Shown: positions 30,896 to 40,428 of the stretch, piece after piece | Layout: every line of letters starts with the position of its first letter | How positions within the stretch are numbered: the first letter of the stretch is position 1 | DNA from: Acetobacter peroxydans | GTDB lineage: Bacteria > Pseudomonadota > Alphaproteobacteria > Acetobacterales > Acetobacteraceae | Direction: 5' to 3' | Assembly (NCBI RefSeq): GCF_006539345.1 | Contig: NZ_BJMV01000004.1 | Span: 124,001-188,000 of the forward strand | DNA length: 64,000 nt | The notes under the pieces: model-generated | What the model was told of the DNA's origin: nothing | The model's database searches: none | The model's input: only the letters and a program-made list of their open reading frames with translations | Translations under genes and position numbers: made by a program

Positions 30896-32293
30896 ATGGC
30901 CCATGACTTTGATCTTCTTGTCATAGGGGCTGGCTCCGGCGGGGTTCGCTGCGCGCGAATCGCGGCCAGCCACGGCGCCCGCGTGGCGGTGGTGGAAAGC
31001 CGCCACTGGGGCGGCACCTGCGTCAATCTGGGCTGCGTGCCCAAAAAGCTGATGGTGCAGGCCAGCGAGTTCGGTGACATGGTGGATGACAGCCACGGGT
31101 TTGGCTGGAACACCCAGCGCGGCACCCATGACTGGGCCACCCTCATGGCCGCGAAGGACCGTGAAATCACGCGCCTGAACGGCATTTATGTTTCCATGCT
31201 GGAAAAAGCCGGTGTCACGCTGTTTACCGGCCATGCCAGCCTGACCGGCCCGCGCAGTGTGCGCATTACCCCTACCGCTCTCGCCCCCGATGCCCCTACG
31301 CGCGAAATCACGGCGGAACGCATTGTCATTGCCACCGGCTCCACGCCTACGCGGCCCTCTTTCCCCGGTGCGGAACTGGCCATTACCTCGGACGAGGCCT
31401 TCGCCCTGCCCCAGTGCCCTAGGCGGGTTGCCCTGATCGGGGCGGGATATATCGGCATTGAATTCGCGGGCATTTTCGCGGGGCTGGGCGCGGAGGCCGC
31501 GCTGATCTACCGCCATGACCTGCCCCTGCGCGGTTTTGATGAAGACATGCGCATCGGCCTGTCCGAAGCCATTACGGTGCGCGGCATCGCCCAGCACCGC
31601 AATGCCAGCCCCGAAAGCCTGACGCGCGACGGCGCGGACCTGCTCCTGCGGCTGAGCACAGGCGAAACCCTGCGGGTGGACTGCGTGTTTCTGGCCACCG
31701 GCCGCCACCCCAAAACAGCCGCGCTCGGGCTGGAACAGGCGGGTATCAAAACGGCGCAGAACGGACGGATTGTGGTGGACGGGCTGGGCGAGACCTCTTG
31801 CCCCGGCATTTACGCCATTGGTGATGTCACGGACCGGATCAACCTCACCCCGGTTGCCATTGCCGAAGGCCATACCCTGGCCGACCAGCTTTTCGGCACA
31901 GCGCCGCCCCGGCAGTGGGACTTCGCCACCACGCCCAAGGCCGTTTTCTTTTCCCCGCCGCTGGCCTGCACGGGCCTGACGGAAGAAGAAGCCGCCCGTT
32001 CAGGTGCGGTGGACATCTACCTGACACGCTTCACCCCCATGCGGCATACGCTGGGCGGGCGGCGCGAACGTAAGACGCTCATGAAGCTGGTGGTCGATCA
32101 GGCCAGTCAGGTCGTGGTGGGCGCGCATATTCTGGGCGATGACGCGCCGGAAATGCTCCAGGCAGTGGCCATTGCCGTAACCGCGAAGCTGACGAAAGCC
32201 GATTTTGACCGCACCATCGGCATTCATCCCACCTCGGCCGAGGAACTGGTGACTATGCGTACCCGCACCCGCGAGACACCGCATACCCCCTGA
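30896..32293 (+). CDS. gor: Glutathione-disulfide reductase
   Basis: 465-residue flavoprotein disulfide reductase. FAD motif LLVIGAGSGGVRCARIAA (6-23), redox-active disulfide in GGTCVNLGCVPKKL, NADP-binding GAGYIGIEFAGIF followed by a second FAD motif YAIGDV, and the C-terminal HPTSAEELVTMR with the active-site His and Glu. The residues around the disulfide and the C-terminus match glutathione reductase rather than dihydrolipoamide or mercuric reductase. AGGAG lies 7 bases before the ATG. Cytoplasmic NADPH-dependent reduction of GSSG. Confidence 0.93.
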   Translation: MAHDFDLLVIGAGSGGVRCARIAASHGARVAVVESRHWGGTCVNLGCVPKKLMVQASEFGDMVDDSHGFGWNTQRGTHDWATLMAAKDREITRLNGIYVSMLEKAGVTLFTGHASLTGPRSVRITPTALAPDAPTREITAERIVIATGSTPTRPSFPGAELAITSDEAFALPQCPRRVALIGAGYIGIEFAGIFAGLGAEAALIYRHDLPLRGFDEDMRIGLSEAITVRGIAQHRNASPESLTRDGADLLLRLSTGETLRVDCVFLATGRHPKTAALGLEQAGIKTAQNGRIVVDGLGETSCPGIYAIGDVTDRINLTPVAIAEGHTLADQLFGTAPPRQWDFATTPKAVFFSPPLACTGLTEEEAARSGAVDIYLTRFTPMRHTLGGRRERKTLMKLVVDQASQVVVGAHILGDDAPEMLQAVAIAVTAKLTKADFDRTIGIHPTSAEELVTMRTRTRETPHTP

Positions 32294-32409
32294 CCCGGTA
32301 CATATGCGCAGGGAAGACGCCCCTTGCGCACGCGCCCTTTCAAACACCCTTTCTTTCATTTCCAGCCTTCTCCCGCCTGCGCCCACGCGACTGCGAAAGG
32401 ACAAGCCCC

Positions 32410-33768
32410 ATGCCCTTCACGCCTTCCTCTTCCGGCCCTCATGATCTGGCGCTCAAGAACGGTTCCGTCGTTCTGCCCGATGGCACGGTCAACGTCACAC
32501 TTTATGTGCGCGATGGGCTGATCAGCGCGATTGGGGGCGAAGCCCCGGCCGAACGCACCATTGACTGCACGGGCCTGACCATTCTGCCCGGCGTGATCGA
32601 CACGCAGGTACATTTCCGCGAACCGGGGGCCGAGGAAAACGAAGACCTTGCCACCGGCAGCCGCGCCGCCGTGCTGGGCGGGGTGACGGGCGTGTTTGAA
32701 ATGCCCAACACCAAGCCCACAACCTCCACGCCCGAGGCCGTGGCTGACAAGCTGGCCCGCGCGCAGGGGCGGATGTGGTGCGAGCACGCCTTTTACGTAG
32801 GCGCGACCTCCGATAACGCCGATGAATGCGGGACGCTGGAACAACTGCCCGGCACGGCGGGCATCAAGGTATTCATGGGCTCCTCCACTGGCAGCCTGCT
32901 GGTGTCCGAGGATGCCATGCTGGAGCGTGTTCTGCGCTCGGGGCAGCGGCGTGTTGCCATCCATGCGGAAGACGAAGCCCGGCTTAAGGAACGTCTGGGC
33001 GAACGGGTGGAAGGCGATGCCCGCTCGCACCCCGTCTGGCGTGATGATGAAACCGCCCTGCGCGCCACCCGTCGCGTTCTGGCGCTGGCCCGCAAGACCG
33101 GACGGCGTGTGCATATCCTGCATGTCACCACCCCGGCGGAACTGGAACTGATTGCCGCGAACCGCGATATCGCCAGCTGTGAGCTGACCCCCCAGCACCT
33201 GACCATGGATGCCGAGGACGCCTACCCCCGCCTCGGCACGCTGGCGCAGATGAACCCGCCCATCCGCTCCGCCGCACACCGTGCGGGACTGTGGCACTGG
33301 GTGCATCAGGGCCTGCCCGATGTTATCGGCTCGGACCATGCTCCCCACAGCCTTGAAGCCAAGAGCCGCCCCTATCCGGCCTCACCCTCCGGTATGCCGG
33401 GCGTACAGACACTGCTGCCCCTGATGCTCAACCACGTCGCCCACCACCGGCTGAGCCTGCGCCGCCTGGTGGACCTGACCTCAGCCGGGCCGCAAAGGCT
33501 GTTCGGGCTGGTGCGCAAGGGACGCATTGCCGTGGGGTACGATGCGGATTTCACGATCGTGGACCTGAAGGCCCGCTGGACGATCGAGGAAGACTGGCTG
33601 GCCTCGCGTTGCGGCTGGTCCCCCTTCACGGGGGAAGAAATCACGGGGCGGCCCATCGGCACGGTCATCCGTGGCCAGCAGGTCATGTGGGAAGGCGGTC
33701 TGGCCGATACGCCTGCGGGGCAGCCGTTCCGCTTCGATGCAACGGACCGCCCTGCCCCCGGCCTCTAA
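32410..33768 (+). CDS. pyrC: Dihydroorotase-family amidohydrolase (PyrC-like) with Gln in the first metal position
   Basis: 452 residues. Amidohydrolase fold: DTQVHFREPGAEENEDL (64-80), candidate carboxylated Lys153 (GIKVFMGSS), His185 (AIHAEDE), His in VHILHVTT and the catalytic Asp in IGSDHAPH. The usual metal-binding HxH is QxH here (Gln66-Val-His68). I recall this substitution in other alphaproteobacterial family members, so it may be a subfamily trait. The likely role is ring closure of carbamoyl-aspartate in pyrimidine synthesis; allantoinase-like or other cyclic-amide substrates are the alternative. AAGGA precedes the ATG. No pyrB neighbour. Confidence 0.85.
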   Translation: MPFTPSSSGPHDLALKNGSVVLPDGTVNVTLYVRDGLISAIGGEAPAERTIDCTGLTILPGVIDTQVHFREPGAEENEDLATGSRAAVLGGVTGVFEMPNTKPTTSTPEAVADKLARAQGRMWCEHAFYVGATSDNADECGTLEQLPGTAGIKVFMGSSTGSLLVSEDAMLERVLRSGQRRVAIHAEDEARLKERLGERVEGDARSHPVWRDDETALRATRRVLALARKTGRRVHILHVTTPAELELIAANRDIASCELTPQHLTMDAEDAYPRLGTLAQMNPPIRSAAHRAGLWHWVHQGLPDVIGSDHAPHSLEAKSRPYPASPSGMPGVQTLLPLMLNHVAHHRLSLRRLVDLTSAGPQRLFGLVRKGRIAVGYDADFTIVDLKARWTIEEDWLASRCGWSPFTGEEITGRPIGTVIRGQQVMWEGGLADTPAGQPFRFDATDRPAPGL

Positions 33769-33772
33769 AACC

Positions 33773-34237
33773 TCAGGGGTAACCTGAATGCTGGTAGGCG
33801 AAACCGTCCACCAGCAGGCGCAGGGGCGCAAACGCCTGAGTGGAAAAGCTCTCGCTGCGCACCATGCTGCCGTCAGGCGATTCCATAAACACGGTGTTAT
33901 TCCAGTCCGCAGCGCTGATGCCTGTCCACAGGGTGAGCACCAGCACTTCCTTGTTCTGGGCATCGCGCAGGTGCAGATGAGCATCCCCGGAAGACGGCGG
34001 CGTGCGGTACAGCGGCCCCCAGCCGCTGGAATGTGCGCGGGTCCAGTTATTCAGGTCCGCCACCTCCTGTGTGGTGAGGGCGCGCGTATGGTGCATAGGC
34101 CCGACATCCAGCGTGCCGCTGGCGATTTGTGGAAACGAAACCGGCTTGAAGTTGGGCAATGCAACGCCCCAGATCAGCGCCGCCGTGCTGACCGTGAACG
34201 CCACAAACCCGATAATGAAGGCCGTTTCCTTACGCAT
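33773..34237 (-). CDS. Small membrane-anchored protein, unknown function
   Basis: About 154 residues starting MRKETAFIIGF, with AAAAGGA 9 bases upstream (an ATG two codons earlier is also possible). One N-terminal transmembrane segment (about 6-26), then a soluble, presumably periplasmic domain with WTRAHSSGWGPLYRTPPSSGDAHLHLRD and a C-terminal half rich in aromatic residues. I do not recognise the family. It ends 4 bp from the convergent dihydroorotase stop. The upstream gene on the same strand is the membrane sugar dehydratase, about 100 bp away. Confidence 0.7.
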   Translation of the reverse strand: MRKETAFIIGFVAFTVSTAALIWGVALPNFKPVSFPQIASGTLDVGPMHHTRALTTQEVADLNNWTRAHSSGWGPLYRTPPSSGDAHLHLRDAQNKEVLVLTLWTGISAADWNNTVFMESPDGSMVRSESFSTQAFAPLRLLVDGFAYQHSGYP

Positions 34238-34344
34238 TCCCATGTCCTTTTCCCATGCGTCATGATGACGCCCCAGCATACCCTTAAGCGGTCTCGAACC
34301 CGCCCGATACACGCAGGCTTTTCAACGCTCTTTTCACGCTAGAT

Positions 34345-36408
34345 TCAACCCGCACGACCAATGCGGGCACGGGCCTGGCGAGCCATAAGGCCCTGCACAC
34401 CAGCAGGCTGCTCCGGCGTGTCGTCCCGTCCGTTAATTCTGGCATCGCCATCGGGGTTATGATCGAACTCGGGCACCAGCAACGCAAGAATACGCAGGGC
34501 AGCCTCTACATCATTGTTCTGTGCATAGCGGGTAATGTCATCCACCGCGCGGGTGACGGCTTCACGATCCACCACACGCGGCGTGGCCATCAGCAGACCC
34601 GATGCATCCGTGGGCACCGGAGCCTCGCGTCCGTGGAACAGTTCCTCGCATAGTTTTTCACCCGGTCGCAGGCCGGTGAAATGAATGGCCACATCCTCAT
34701 CAGGCCGCAGACCGGCAAGGTGAATCATCTGCCGCGCCAGATCGACAATGCGCACCGGCTCGCCCATATCCAGCACGAAGATGCCACCATTATCGAGCAG
34801 CCTATCCGTTCCTGACGCGGCTCTGTTCCCGCTGTCCCACTCGGCCAGCCCCTGCGTGCCGCGCACGGCGGCCTGAAGCACAAGCCCCACGGCTTCCGAC
34901 ACGGTCATGAAATAGCGACACATATCCGGGTGGGTTATGGTCAGAGGGCCGCCGCGTTCGAGCTGCTGGCGGAACAGCGGCACGACAGACCCCGTAGAAC
35001 CCAGCACATTGCCAAACCGTACGGTGATGCAGCGCATGGCCCTGGGGTCGCCCGAAGCACGGGCGTGGATATCCAGCGCCTGACAGTACATTTCCGCCGC
35101 GCGCTTGGACGCGCCCATCAGGCTGGAAGGATTAACCGCCTTGTCGGTTGAAATCACCACCATGGCGCGCACGCCATGTCGGGCGGCGGTATCCGCCACG
35201 ACACGGGTGCCATGGATATTGGTCAGCAGCCCTTCCGTCGGGTTGTGCTCGACAATCGGCACATGCTTGAGGGCTGCGGCATGGAACACCAGATCGGGCC
35301 GGCAATCCGCCATGACCGTATCCAGCCGGGCCTCGTCACGCACATCCGCCACGATGCCTTCACGCGCAATATCCGGGGCTGTCTGCGACAGTTCCGTACT
35401 GATCTGCCAGAGCGCAAATTCCCCATGCTCAAGCAGCACCAGCTTGCGTGGTCCTAGCCGCGCAATCTGCCGCGCCAGTTCGGAGCCAATGGTACCCCCC
35501 GCCCCCGTGACCAGCACCACCCGCCCCGCGACCATGCCTTCCATGCCTACGCGGTCAAGCTCGACCTGGGGCCGGTTCAACAGATCCTCAAGGGGAATAG
35601 GGCGCAGGCACACCTGTTCGGCGGGGGCAAGATCCGTCAGGGCTGGCGCACGCAACACCGCAATACCCCTGGTGCTGGCGGCATCCAGCACAACAGTCAG
35701 TTGCGAGCCGCGAAAGGCCGGGTCCGTCACCACCAGCGAATCAGGGCGGTGCCTTCCTCTGACCAGCCGGTCAAGAATGGACTCAATCTCCGTGACATTG
35801 CCAAGAATGGGCACGTTATGGATACGCTGCCCCGACCGGTGCGCACCCACGGCCACAATACCCGCCACGCGCGTACCAGCGCGCAGATTGCGCTCAAAGA
35901 CCCGCATGTACAGATCGACGACCGAATCATCTCCGATCAACACGATCCGCTGACGGGCCGCCCAGTAAGGCACGCGACCGTACAGCACGCGGTAAGTAAC
36001 ACGCGCTCCGCCCAGCATCACCAGCAGCACCAAGGCGTAAATGATGCCGAAAGTGGAACTGGGTGGCGAAACATCGAACAACCACAACGCTACGGAAAAC
36101 ACCACGGCGCTGGCGACCGAAGCCCCGATAATGCCCATCAGGTCTGAAATGCCGGAAAAACGCCAGTACTGCTGCGGCACACGAAACGGCAGGCCGCTAA
36201 TGACAAGCGAAACCCCGGCCCCCGCCAGAAACCACAGCGGATGTAAAAGCCCTGCCTGCGGCGCCGCCAGCCAGTGCGCGACAGGCGCTGCGACAGCCGC
36301 CAAGGCACCGTCTATCATGACGTTTACAGCAACCCCGTTCAGCGCCCACAGCCGTGAGCGGCCAAACCAGCATCTTCCACTCTGGGTCCGAGGATGTTGC
36401 GATACCAT
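34345..36408 (-). CDS. Membrane nucleotide-sugar 4,6-dehydratase (CapD/PglF/WbpM-like)
   Basis: 687 residues. N-terminal four transmembrane segments (about 25-140), a CoA-binding-like Rossmann region (about 150-260), and a C-terminal extended SDR domain with VLVTGAGGTIGSELARQIARLGP and VISTDKAVNPSSLMGASKRAAEMYCQ. Met replaces the usual catalytic Tyr (MxxxK), as is characteristic of this long family. Such enzymes convert UDP-GlcNAc to 4-keto-6-deoxy sugars for O-antigen, capsule or glycan synthesis. The start at ATG 36408 is preferred to an upstream TTG. It is divergent (68 bp) from a polyprenyl-phosphate sugar-1-phosphate transferase, matching the WbpM/WbpL pairing. Confidence 0.9.
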   Translation of the reverse strand: MVSQHPRTQSGRCWFGRSRLWALNGVAVNVMIDGALAAVAAPVAHWLAAPQAGLLHPLWFLAGAGVSLVISGLPFRVPQQYWRFSGISDLMGIIGASVASAVVFSVALWLFDVSPPSSTFGIIYALVLLVMLGGARVTYRVLYGRVPYWAARQRIVLIGDDSVVDLYMRVFERNLRAGTRVAGIVAVGAHRSGQRIHNVPILGNVTEIESILDRLVRGRHRPDSLVVTDPAFRGSQLTVVLDAASTRGIAVLRAPALTDLAPAEQVCLRPIPLEDLLNRPQVELDRVGMEGMVAGRVVLVTGAGGTIGSELARQIARLGPRKLVLLEHGEFALWQISTELSQTAPDIAREGIVADVRDEARLDTVMADCRPDLVFHAAALKHVPIVEHNPTEGLLTNIHGTRVVADTAARHGVRAMVVISTDKAVNPSSLMGASKRAAEMYCQALDIHARASGDPRAMRCITVRFGNVLGSTGSVVPLFRQQLERGGPLTITHPDMCRYFMTVSEAVGLVLQAAVRGTQGLAEWDSGNRAASGTDRLLDNGGIFVLDMGEPVRIVDLARQMIHLAGLRPDEDVAIHFTGLRPGEKLCEELFHGREAPVPTDASGLLMATPRVVDREAVTRAVDDITRYAQNNDVEAALRILALLVPEFDHNPDGDARINGRDDTPEQPAGVQGLMARQARARIGRAG

Positions 36409-36476
36409 TCTCTTACTCTTATAGCTCAAGGACTGTCATCCTTGAAAGCTACCCTATCCGGGATAATAAACGCTTC

Positions 36477-37658
36477 ATGGTTTTTTCTCGCCCATTCCCA
36501 GCGCAGACCATGGTGCCTTGCCTGTCGGCACTGACAATTCTGGCCGGTGCCGCGCTGCTTTCGACCTATGGCGTCAGGCGCATGATCCGGCTGGCCATTC
36601 TTGACCATCCAGGCCACCGTAGTTCCCACAGCCGTGCCACTCCCAAAGGAGGCGGCATTGGAATCATGGGCGCTTTTCTGGTGTGCTGGCCCCTGATGCA
36701 CTGGGTTACGGGAGGAACAGGACCGCACGGCCTTGGCATAATGACCGGAGCAGCAACGGTGCTGCTCTGCATTGTATCCTGGCTGGACGATTTGCACCAA
36801 TGGCCACCCTCCGCCAAGCTGGCCACACAATGCGCCGCAGCCAGTATGATCGCGGGCGGATTTGCCCTGAGCTGTGGCCTGCCCGCACTGACGCCGGAGA
36901 GTCTGGCGCAGCAAGGCGCGGTGCAGGACGGGTTTTCCTGGCCTGTACCGCAATGGCCCGCCCTCATCCACGCACTGCGCGGCTGGCTGGTGCCTGTGGT
37001 GGGCTTTGTCGCCTCTGTCCTGTGGCTGGTGTTTGTCACCAACGCCGTCAACTTCATGGATGGGCTGAACGGTCTGGTTTCGGGCTGCCTGCTGGTCGCG
37101 GCCCTTGTACTGGCCGCCTTTGCCCCCGCACTGGGCGCTGCCGAACTGGTCTGGCCTGCATTGCTGCTGGCCTGCTGCCTGGCGGGCTTTCTGCCCTATA
37201 ATTTTCCTCATGCGCGGATTTTCATGGGAGATGTCGGCAGCCAGGGCTGCGGACTGCTGGCTGGCACCGCCAGCCTGTACCTGATGCTGCATACGCCCAG
37301 CCGCGTTGAAGGCGGCTGGCTGTTCGGCCCGGCGGTGCTCGCGCCCCTGTTGTATGATGTGCTGTTTACGCTGGTGCGCCGCCAGCGGGCGGGCCTGCCG
37401 CTCGCGCAGGCGCATCGCGGCCATCTCTATCAGGTACTGCACCGCAGCGGCCTTGCCACACCATCCATCAGCTTTGCGGAATGGGGCATGACTCTGTGGG
37501 GCGGTGCAGCCATAGCGGCCATGATCTGCCTTATGCCTGTCGTGGGCGGCCTTTATGCCGCGCTGGCTTGCGGAGTTCTGATAATAGTGCCTCAAGTGCT
37601 ATGGACCGGCTTTACGCTACACCGCACGAAAGCACACCCGGTCGGGGCATGGTCGTAG
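36477..37658 (+). CDS. Undecaprenyl-phosphate sugar-1-phosphate transferase (WbpL/WecA family, GT4)
   Basis: About 393 residues, mostly hydrophobic with around ten membrane spans. Motifs of the MraY/WecA superfamily: SSHSRATPKGGGIGI, WLDDLHQWPPSAKL (DD metal site), NAVNFMDGLNGL, FPHARIFMGDVGS and AHRGHLYQ (HIH/HRDH-like). It transfers a sugar-1-phosphate to the lipid carrier at the cytoplasmic face, starting an O-polysaccharide or glycan. Start ATG 36477 is chosen; ATG 36507 is possible, and the frame is open further upstream into the divergent gene. The pairing with a sugar dehydratase suggests QuiNAc- or FucNAc-type initiation. Confidence 0.88.
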   Translation: MVFSRPFPAQTMVPCLSALTILAGAALLSTYGVRRMIRLAILDHPGHRSSHSRATPKGGGIGIMGAFLVCWPLMHWVTGGTGPHGLGIMTGAATVLLCIVSWLDDLHQWPPSAKLATQCAAASMIAGGFALSCGLPALTPESLAQQGAVQDGFSWPVPQWPALIHALRGWLVPVVGFVASVLWLVFVTNAVNFMDGLNGLVSGCLLVAALVLAAFAPALGAAELVWPALLLACCLAGFLPYNFPHARIFMGDVGSQGCGLLAGTASLYLMLHTPSRVEGGWLFGPAVLAPLLYDVLFTLVRRQRAGLPLAQAHRGHLYQVLHRSGLATPSISFAEWGMTLWGGAAIAAMICLMPVVGGLYAALACGVLIIVPQVLWTGFTLHRTKAHPVGAWS

Positions 37659-37683
37659 CCTCGTACCGGGTGTGCTGTGCATC

Positions 37684-38127
37684 TTACTTGAGTTTGAGGG
37701 TTAAACCCTGCGCCGAACCGGCCAGACGGGCCCCTTCGGAAATTGTCTCGATCTTGATCCGCACGCCGTTCTTGTTTTCAAGCACGGCACCGCCAAGACC
37801 CATGCCCAGTGTGGCCTCACCATGGGCGGCAATATAGGTGCCGTTGAAGTCCTTGAGCGCGTGCAGGTTATAGACGGTTCCCGTCCCCTTGATGGTGGAG
37901 AACCCGACAGCAGCAATAGTGCCGCCCGAAATTTTGAAGGAGTGGGTGTGGTTCTTATACGTCAGCTTGCCGCCGCCCCACGTGTAACCCAGCCCCAGGT
38001 CAGCCGATTTGACCGTAATCGTGATCTTGCCTGTGGCATCGCCCAACGCGTCGTCCGCACGGGCGGGAGACAACACACCAGCGGCCACAACAAGACCGGA
38101 CACCGCCACAAAGGATGCTAGCCGCAT
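37684..38127 (-). CDS. Secreted beta-rich conserved protein, unknown function
   Basis: 147 residues starting MRLASFVAVSGL with AAAAGGA 10 bases upstream. Clear signal peptide with cleavage after SPARA (about residue 24), then alternating beta-strand and Gly-rich segments: DLGLGYTWGGGKLTYKNHTH, FKISGGTIAAVGFSTIKGTG, VYNLHALKDFNGTY, and a terminal LKLK. I recall similar proteins from other proteobacteria annotated only as hypothetical. Periplasmic location is likely; the role is unknown. A 25-bp gap separates it from the convergent glycosyltransferase. Confidence 0.75.
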   Translation of the reverse strand: MRLASFVAVSGLVVAAGVLSPARADDALGDATGKITITVKSADLGLGYTWGGGKLTYKNHTHSFKISGGTIAAVGFSTIKGTGTVYNLHALKDFNGTYIAAHGEATLGMGLGGAVLENKNGVRIKIETISEGARLAGSAQGLTLKLK

Positions 38128-38310
38128 AAGGACATTCCTTTTCAAAAACACTTACGATCATGACCCCGTCCGCCAAACAGGCCAGACAGGCCACGAAACT
38201 GTCTTACGAAAAAAACGCCCACCAGCCCACGAAGTTCCGCAGCACCCTAGCCCGTCCACCACGGACAGCTATGCCGCCAGACCTGAGCCGACGGCATAAC
38301 TGCCCTCGGA

Positions 38311-38724
38311 TCAGGCAGCTGCAACGCGGCGCAGACGACGCACAGTTGCGGTTTTTTCTTCCACCCGGCTCCGGCGCACGCCATCCGGCCCCGCCTCGGA
38401 CATAACCGTGCGGATTTCCTTCAGGTACGCGGCGCCCTTCGGGGTACGCTGCACCAAAACCGAACGGCGATCCAGCGGGTCCACCTTGCGGCGGGCCAGA
38501 TCCAGTTCACCCAGACGGTCCAGCGCGCGGGTAATGGCGGGCTTGGAAACATTCAGCGCGGCGGCAAGACCACGCACCGTCTGTCCGCTCTCATCCAGAT
38601 AGCAGGTCAGAAACACCGCAAGCTGACGGGCGGACAGATCAGGCCCCGCGCCACGCACGAGAGAAACGATGGTATCACGCAGGGTCTTGACCAGATCCTC
38701 TGACTTTTCGGCACTATGCGCCAT
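38311..38724 (-). CDS. MarR-family transcriptional regulator
   Basis: 137 residues with a winged-helix DNA-binding domain (about 25-110): LSARQLAVFLTCYLDES, VRGLAAALNVSKPAITRALDRLGELDLARRKVDPLDRRSVLVQRT. The C-terminus is basic (RRSRVEEKTATVRRLRR). Likely a dimeric local repressor or activator; no divergent target is present. The nearest genes are a secreted protein and an aminopeptidase on the same strand, so a direct target cannot be inferred. Confidence 0.88.
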   Translation of the reverse strand: MAHSAEKSEDLVKTLRDTIVSLVRGAGPDLSARQLAVFLTCYLDESGQTVRGLAAALNVSKPAITRALDRLGELDLARRKVDPLDRRSVLVQRTPKGAAYLKEIRTVMSEAGPDGVRRSRVEEKTATVRRLRRVAAA

Positions 38725-38867
38725 AACCTCTATCCTTACTTTCCTGCCGCCTGTTCATGGCGGCCCTCTGTTGCCGACCATCGGGGCCGGCACGAATTCT
38801 TCTGCGGTTTATATAGGAACCGGAACGACAGTGTTAAGTGTCTGCACGCGTAATAGTTTCACTTCTT

Positions 38868-40340
38868 TTATGACTTCTTCATGGCAGCCGTATTGCCAGA
38901 GAGGGCATCAAACCCGAGAACAGCCCCGATTGCCGCGAAAAAACCCCTGATTCCCGGCGAATCTCCGCCTTCCGGGCGGCCGGGGCGGGTCGAATCATTC
39001 CATGCGTAACTATCGATATGCACCCAACGCTGGTCAGGCTTTACAAAACGCTCAAGAAACAATCCCGCCGTAATAGCCCCTGCCATGGGCCGCGAGGAGA
39101 CATTGCTGAGGTCGGCCACCGTGCTGCGCATCCAGTCCGCATAGCCTGGCCACAGGGGCAGGCGCCACAGCGGGTCGGCCTGCTGGCGGCCCGCCTGCTC
39201 GAACAGGGCGGCAGTGGCATCGTCATTACAGAACAGGGCTGGCAGGTCTGGCCCCAACGCCACGCGCGCGGCGCCTGTCAGGGTTGCCACATCCAGCAAC
39301 AGGTCGGGGCTGGCCTCGCCCGCCTCATGCAGCAGGTCGCACAGCACCAGCCGGCCTTCGGCATCGGTATTGCCAATTTCTACCGTCAGCCCCGCGCGGC
39401 TTGTCACCACGTCCAGCGGGCGCATGGCACGGCCTGACACGCTGTTTTCCACGCAGCCCAGCCGCACTTCCAGCCGGACAGGCAGGTTGCGCGCCATGAC
39501 AAGGCGGGCCAGCGCCAGCACCGAGGCGGCCCCGCCCATATCTTTTTTCATGCGCAGCATGGCCGAAGAGGGCTTGAGGTCATACCCGCCGCTGTCAAAG
39601 CACACGCCCTTACCAACAAGGGACAGCAGCGGCGCATCCCGGCCAGCACCCGAACCATGCCAGCGCGCCACCACCACGCGCGGCCCGCGCTCCGAGCCCA
39701 TACCCACATGGGCAATCAGCGGATAGGCCCTTTCCAGCGCCGCTCCCTTGATGGTTTCCACCTGCGCGCCCAGCGGCTCCAGAACCGCGCGTGCGGCCCG
39801 GGCGAGTTCGGCCGGGCCCATGAGATTGGCTGGAGTATTGATAAGATCGCGCGCAAGCCAGATCGAACGCGCCATGTCTGCCGCCAGACCCTCGCGCTCG
39901 GCGCGGGTCACGAGAAGGCGGGGCCTGTTTTTACTGACCTCGGCGCTGTCCGAGCCTTCCTTGAGGCTGTAACGGTACGCTCCGAGGCAGAACCCAAGAA
40001 CGATGTCATCACGGGTAATGTCGTCTGGCGCTTCCACCTTCCAGTTCCCGGCAGGCAGGTCACGCGCGAGCAGGCCGAACCCGAAAGGATCGCGTGCGGT
40101 CTGCCCATCGACCGCCTTTTCAGCAACGCCCAGCAGGGCTGTCGGCGCTTCCATCTCACCGGGCACCAGCACAAGCTGGCCGGGACGGGCAGTAAAACCG
40201 CATTGCTGTGCGAAAGTCGCCGCTTTTTCTCCCACCCGCGCCGCCAGCGTCGCCAGTTCGGACGCCCGCACAACATGGACAGTCCAGACCGTCTTGCGAC
40301 TTGTCGATACACTCAGACATTCCAGCTCACGAATGGGCAT
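38868..40340 (-). CDS. Leucyl aminopeptidase family protein (M17)
   Basis: 490 residues beginning MPIRELECLSV, with GGAGAG upstream; the open frame extends further but without support. C-terminal catalytic domain: LVGKGVCFDSGGYDLKPSSAMLRMKKDMGGAASV (first metal-binding Lys and Asp region), the M17 signature NTDAEGRLVLCDLL with Asp, Glu and Arg, and TLTGAARVALG. A two-metal exopeptidase in the cytoplasm that trims N-terminal hydrophobic residues. Divergent from the second helicase gene (88 bp). Confidence 0.92.
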   Translation of the reverse strand: MPIRELECLSVSTSRKTVWTVHVVRASELATLAARVGEKAATFAQQCGFTARPGQLVLVPGEMEAPTALLGVAEKAVDGQTARDPFGFGLLARDLPAGNWKVEAPDDITRDDIVLGFCLGAYRYSLKEGSDSAEVSKNRPRLLVTRAEREGLAADMARSIWLARDLINTPANLMGPAELARAARAVLEPLGAQVETIKGAALERAYPLIAHVGMGSERGPRVVVARWHGSGAGRDAPLLSLVGKGVCFDSGGYDLKPSSAMLRMKKDMGGAASVLALARLVMARNLPVRLEVRLGCVENSVSGRAMRPLDVVTSRAGLTVEIGNTDAEGRLVLCDLLHEAGEASPDLLLDVATLTGAARVALGPDLPALFCNDDATAALFEQAGRQQADPLWRLPLWPGYADWMRSTVADLSNVSSRPMAGAITAGLFLERFVKPDQRWVHIDSYAWNDSTRPGRPEGGDSPGIRGFFAAIGAVLGFDALSGNTAAMKKS

Positions 40341-40428
40341 ATTTCTTCTCTCCTCTTCTTTACCGAGACTGCGCCAGGCCGGAAGCAGATGCAACGGCCG
40401 GGAAAATTCCACGCCGGCGCTTGATTTT

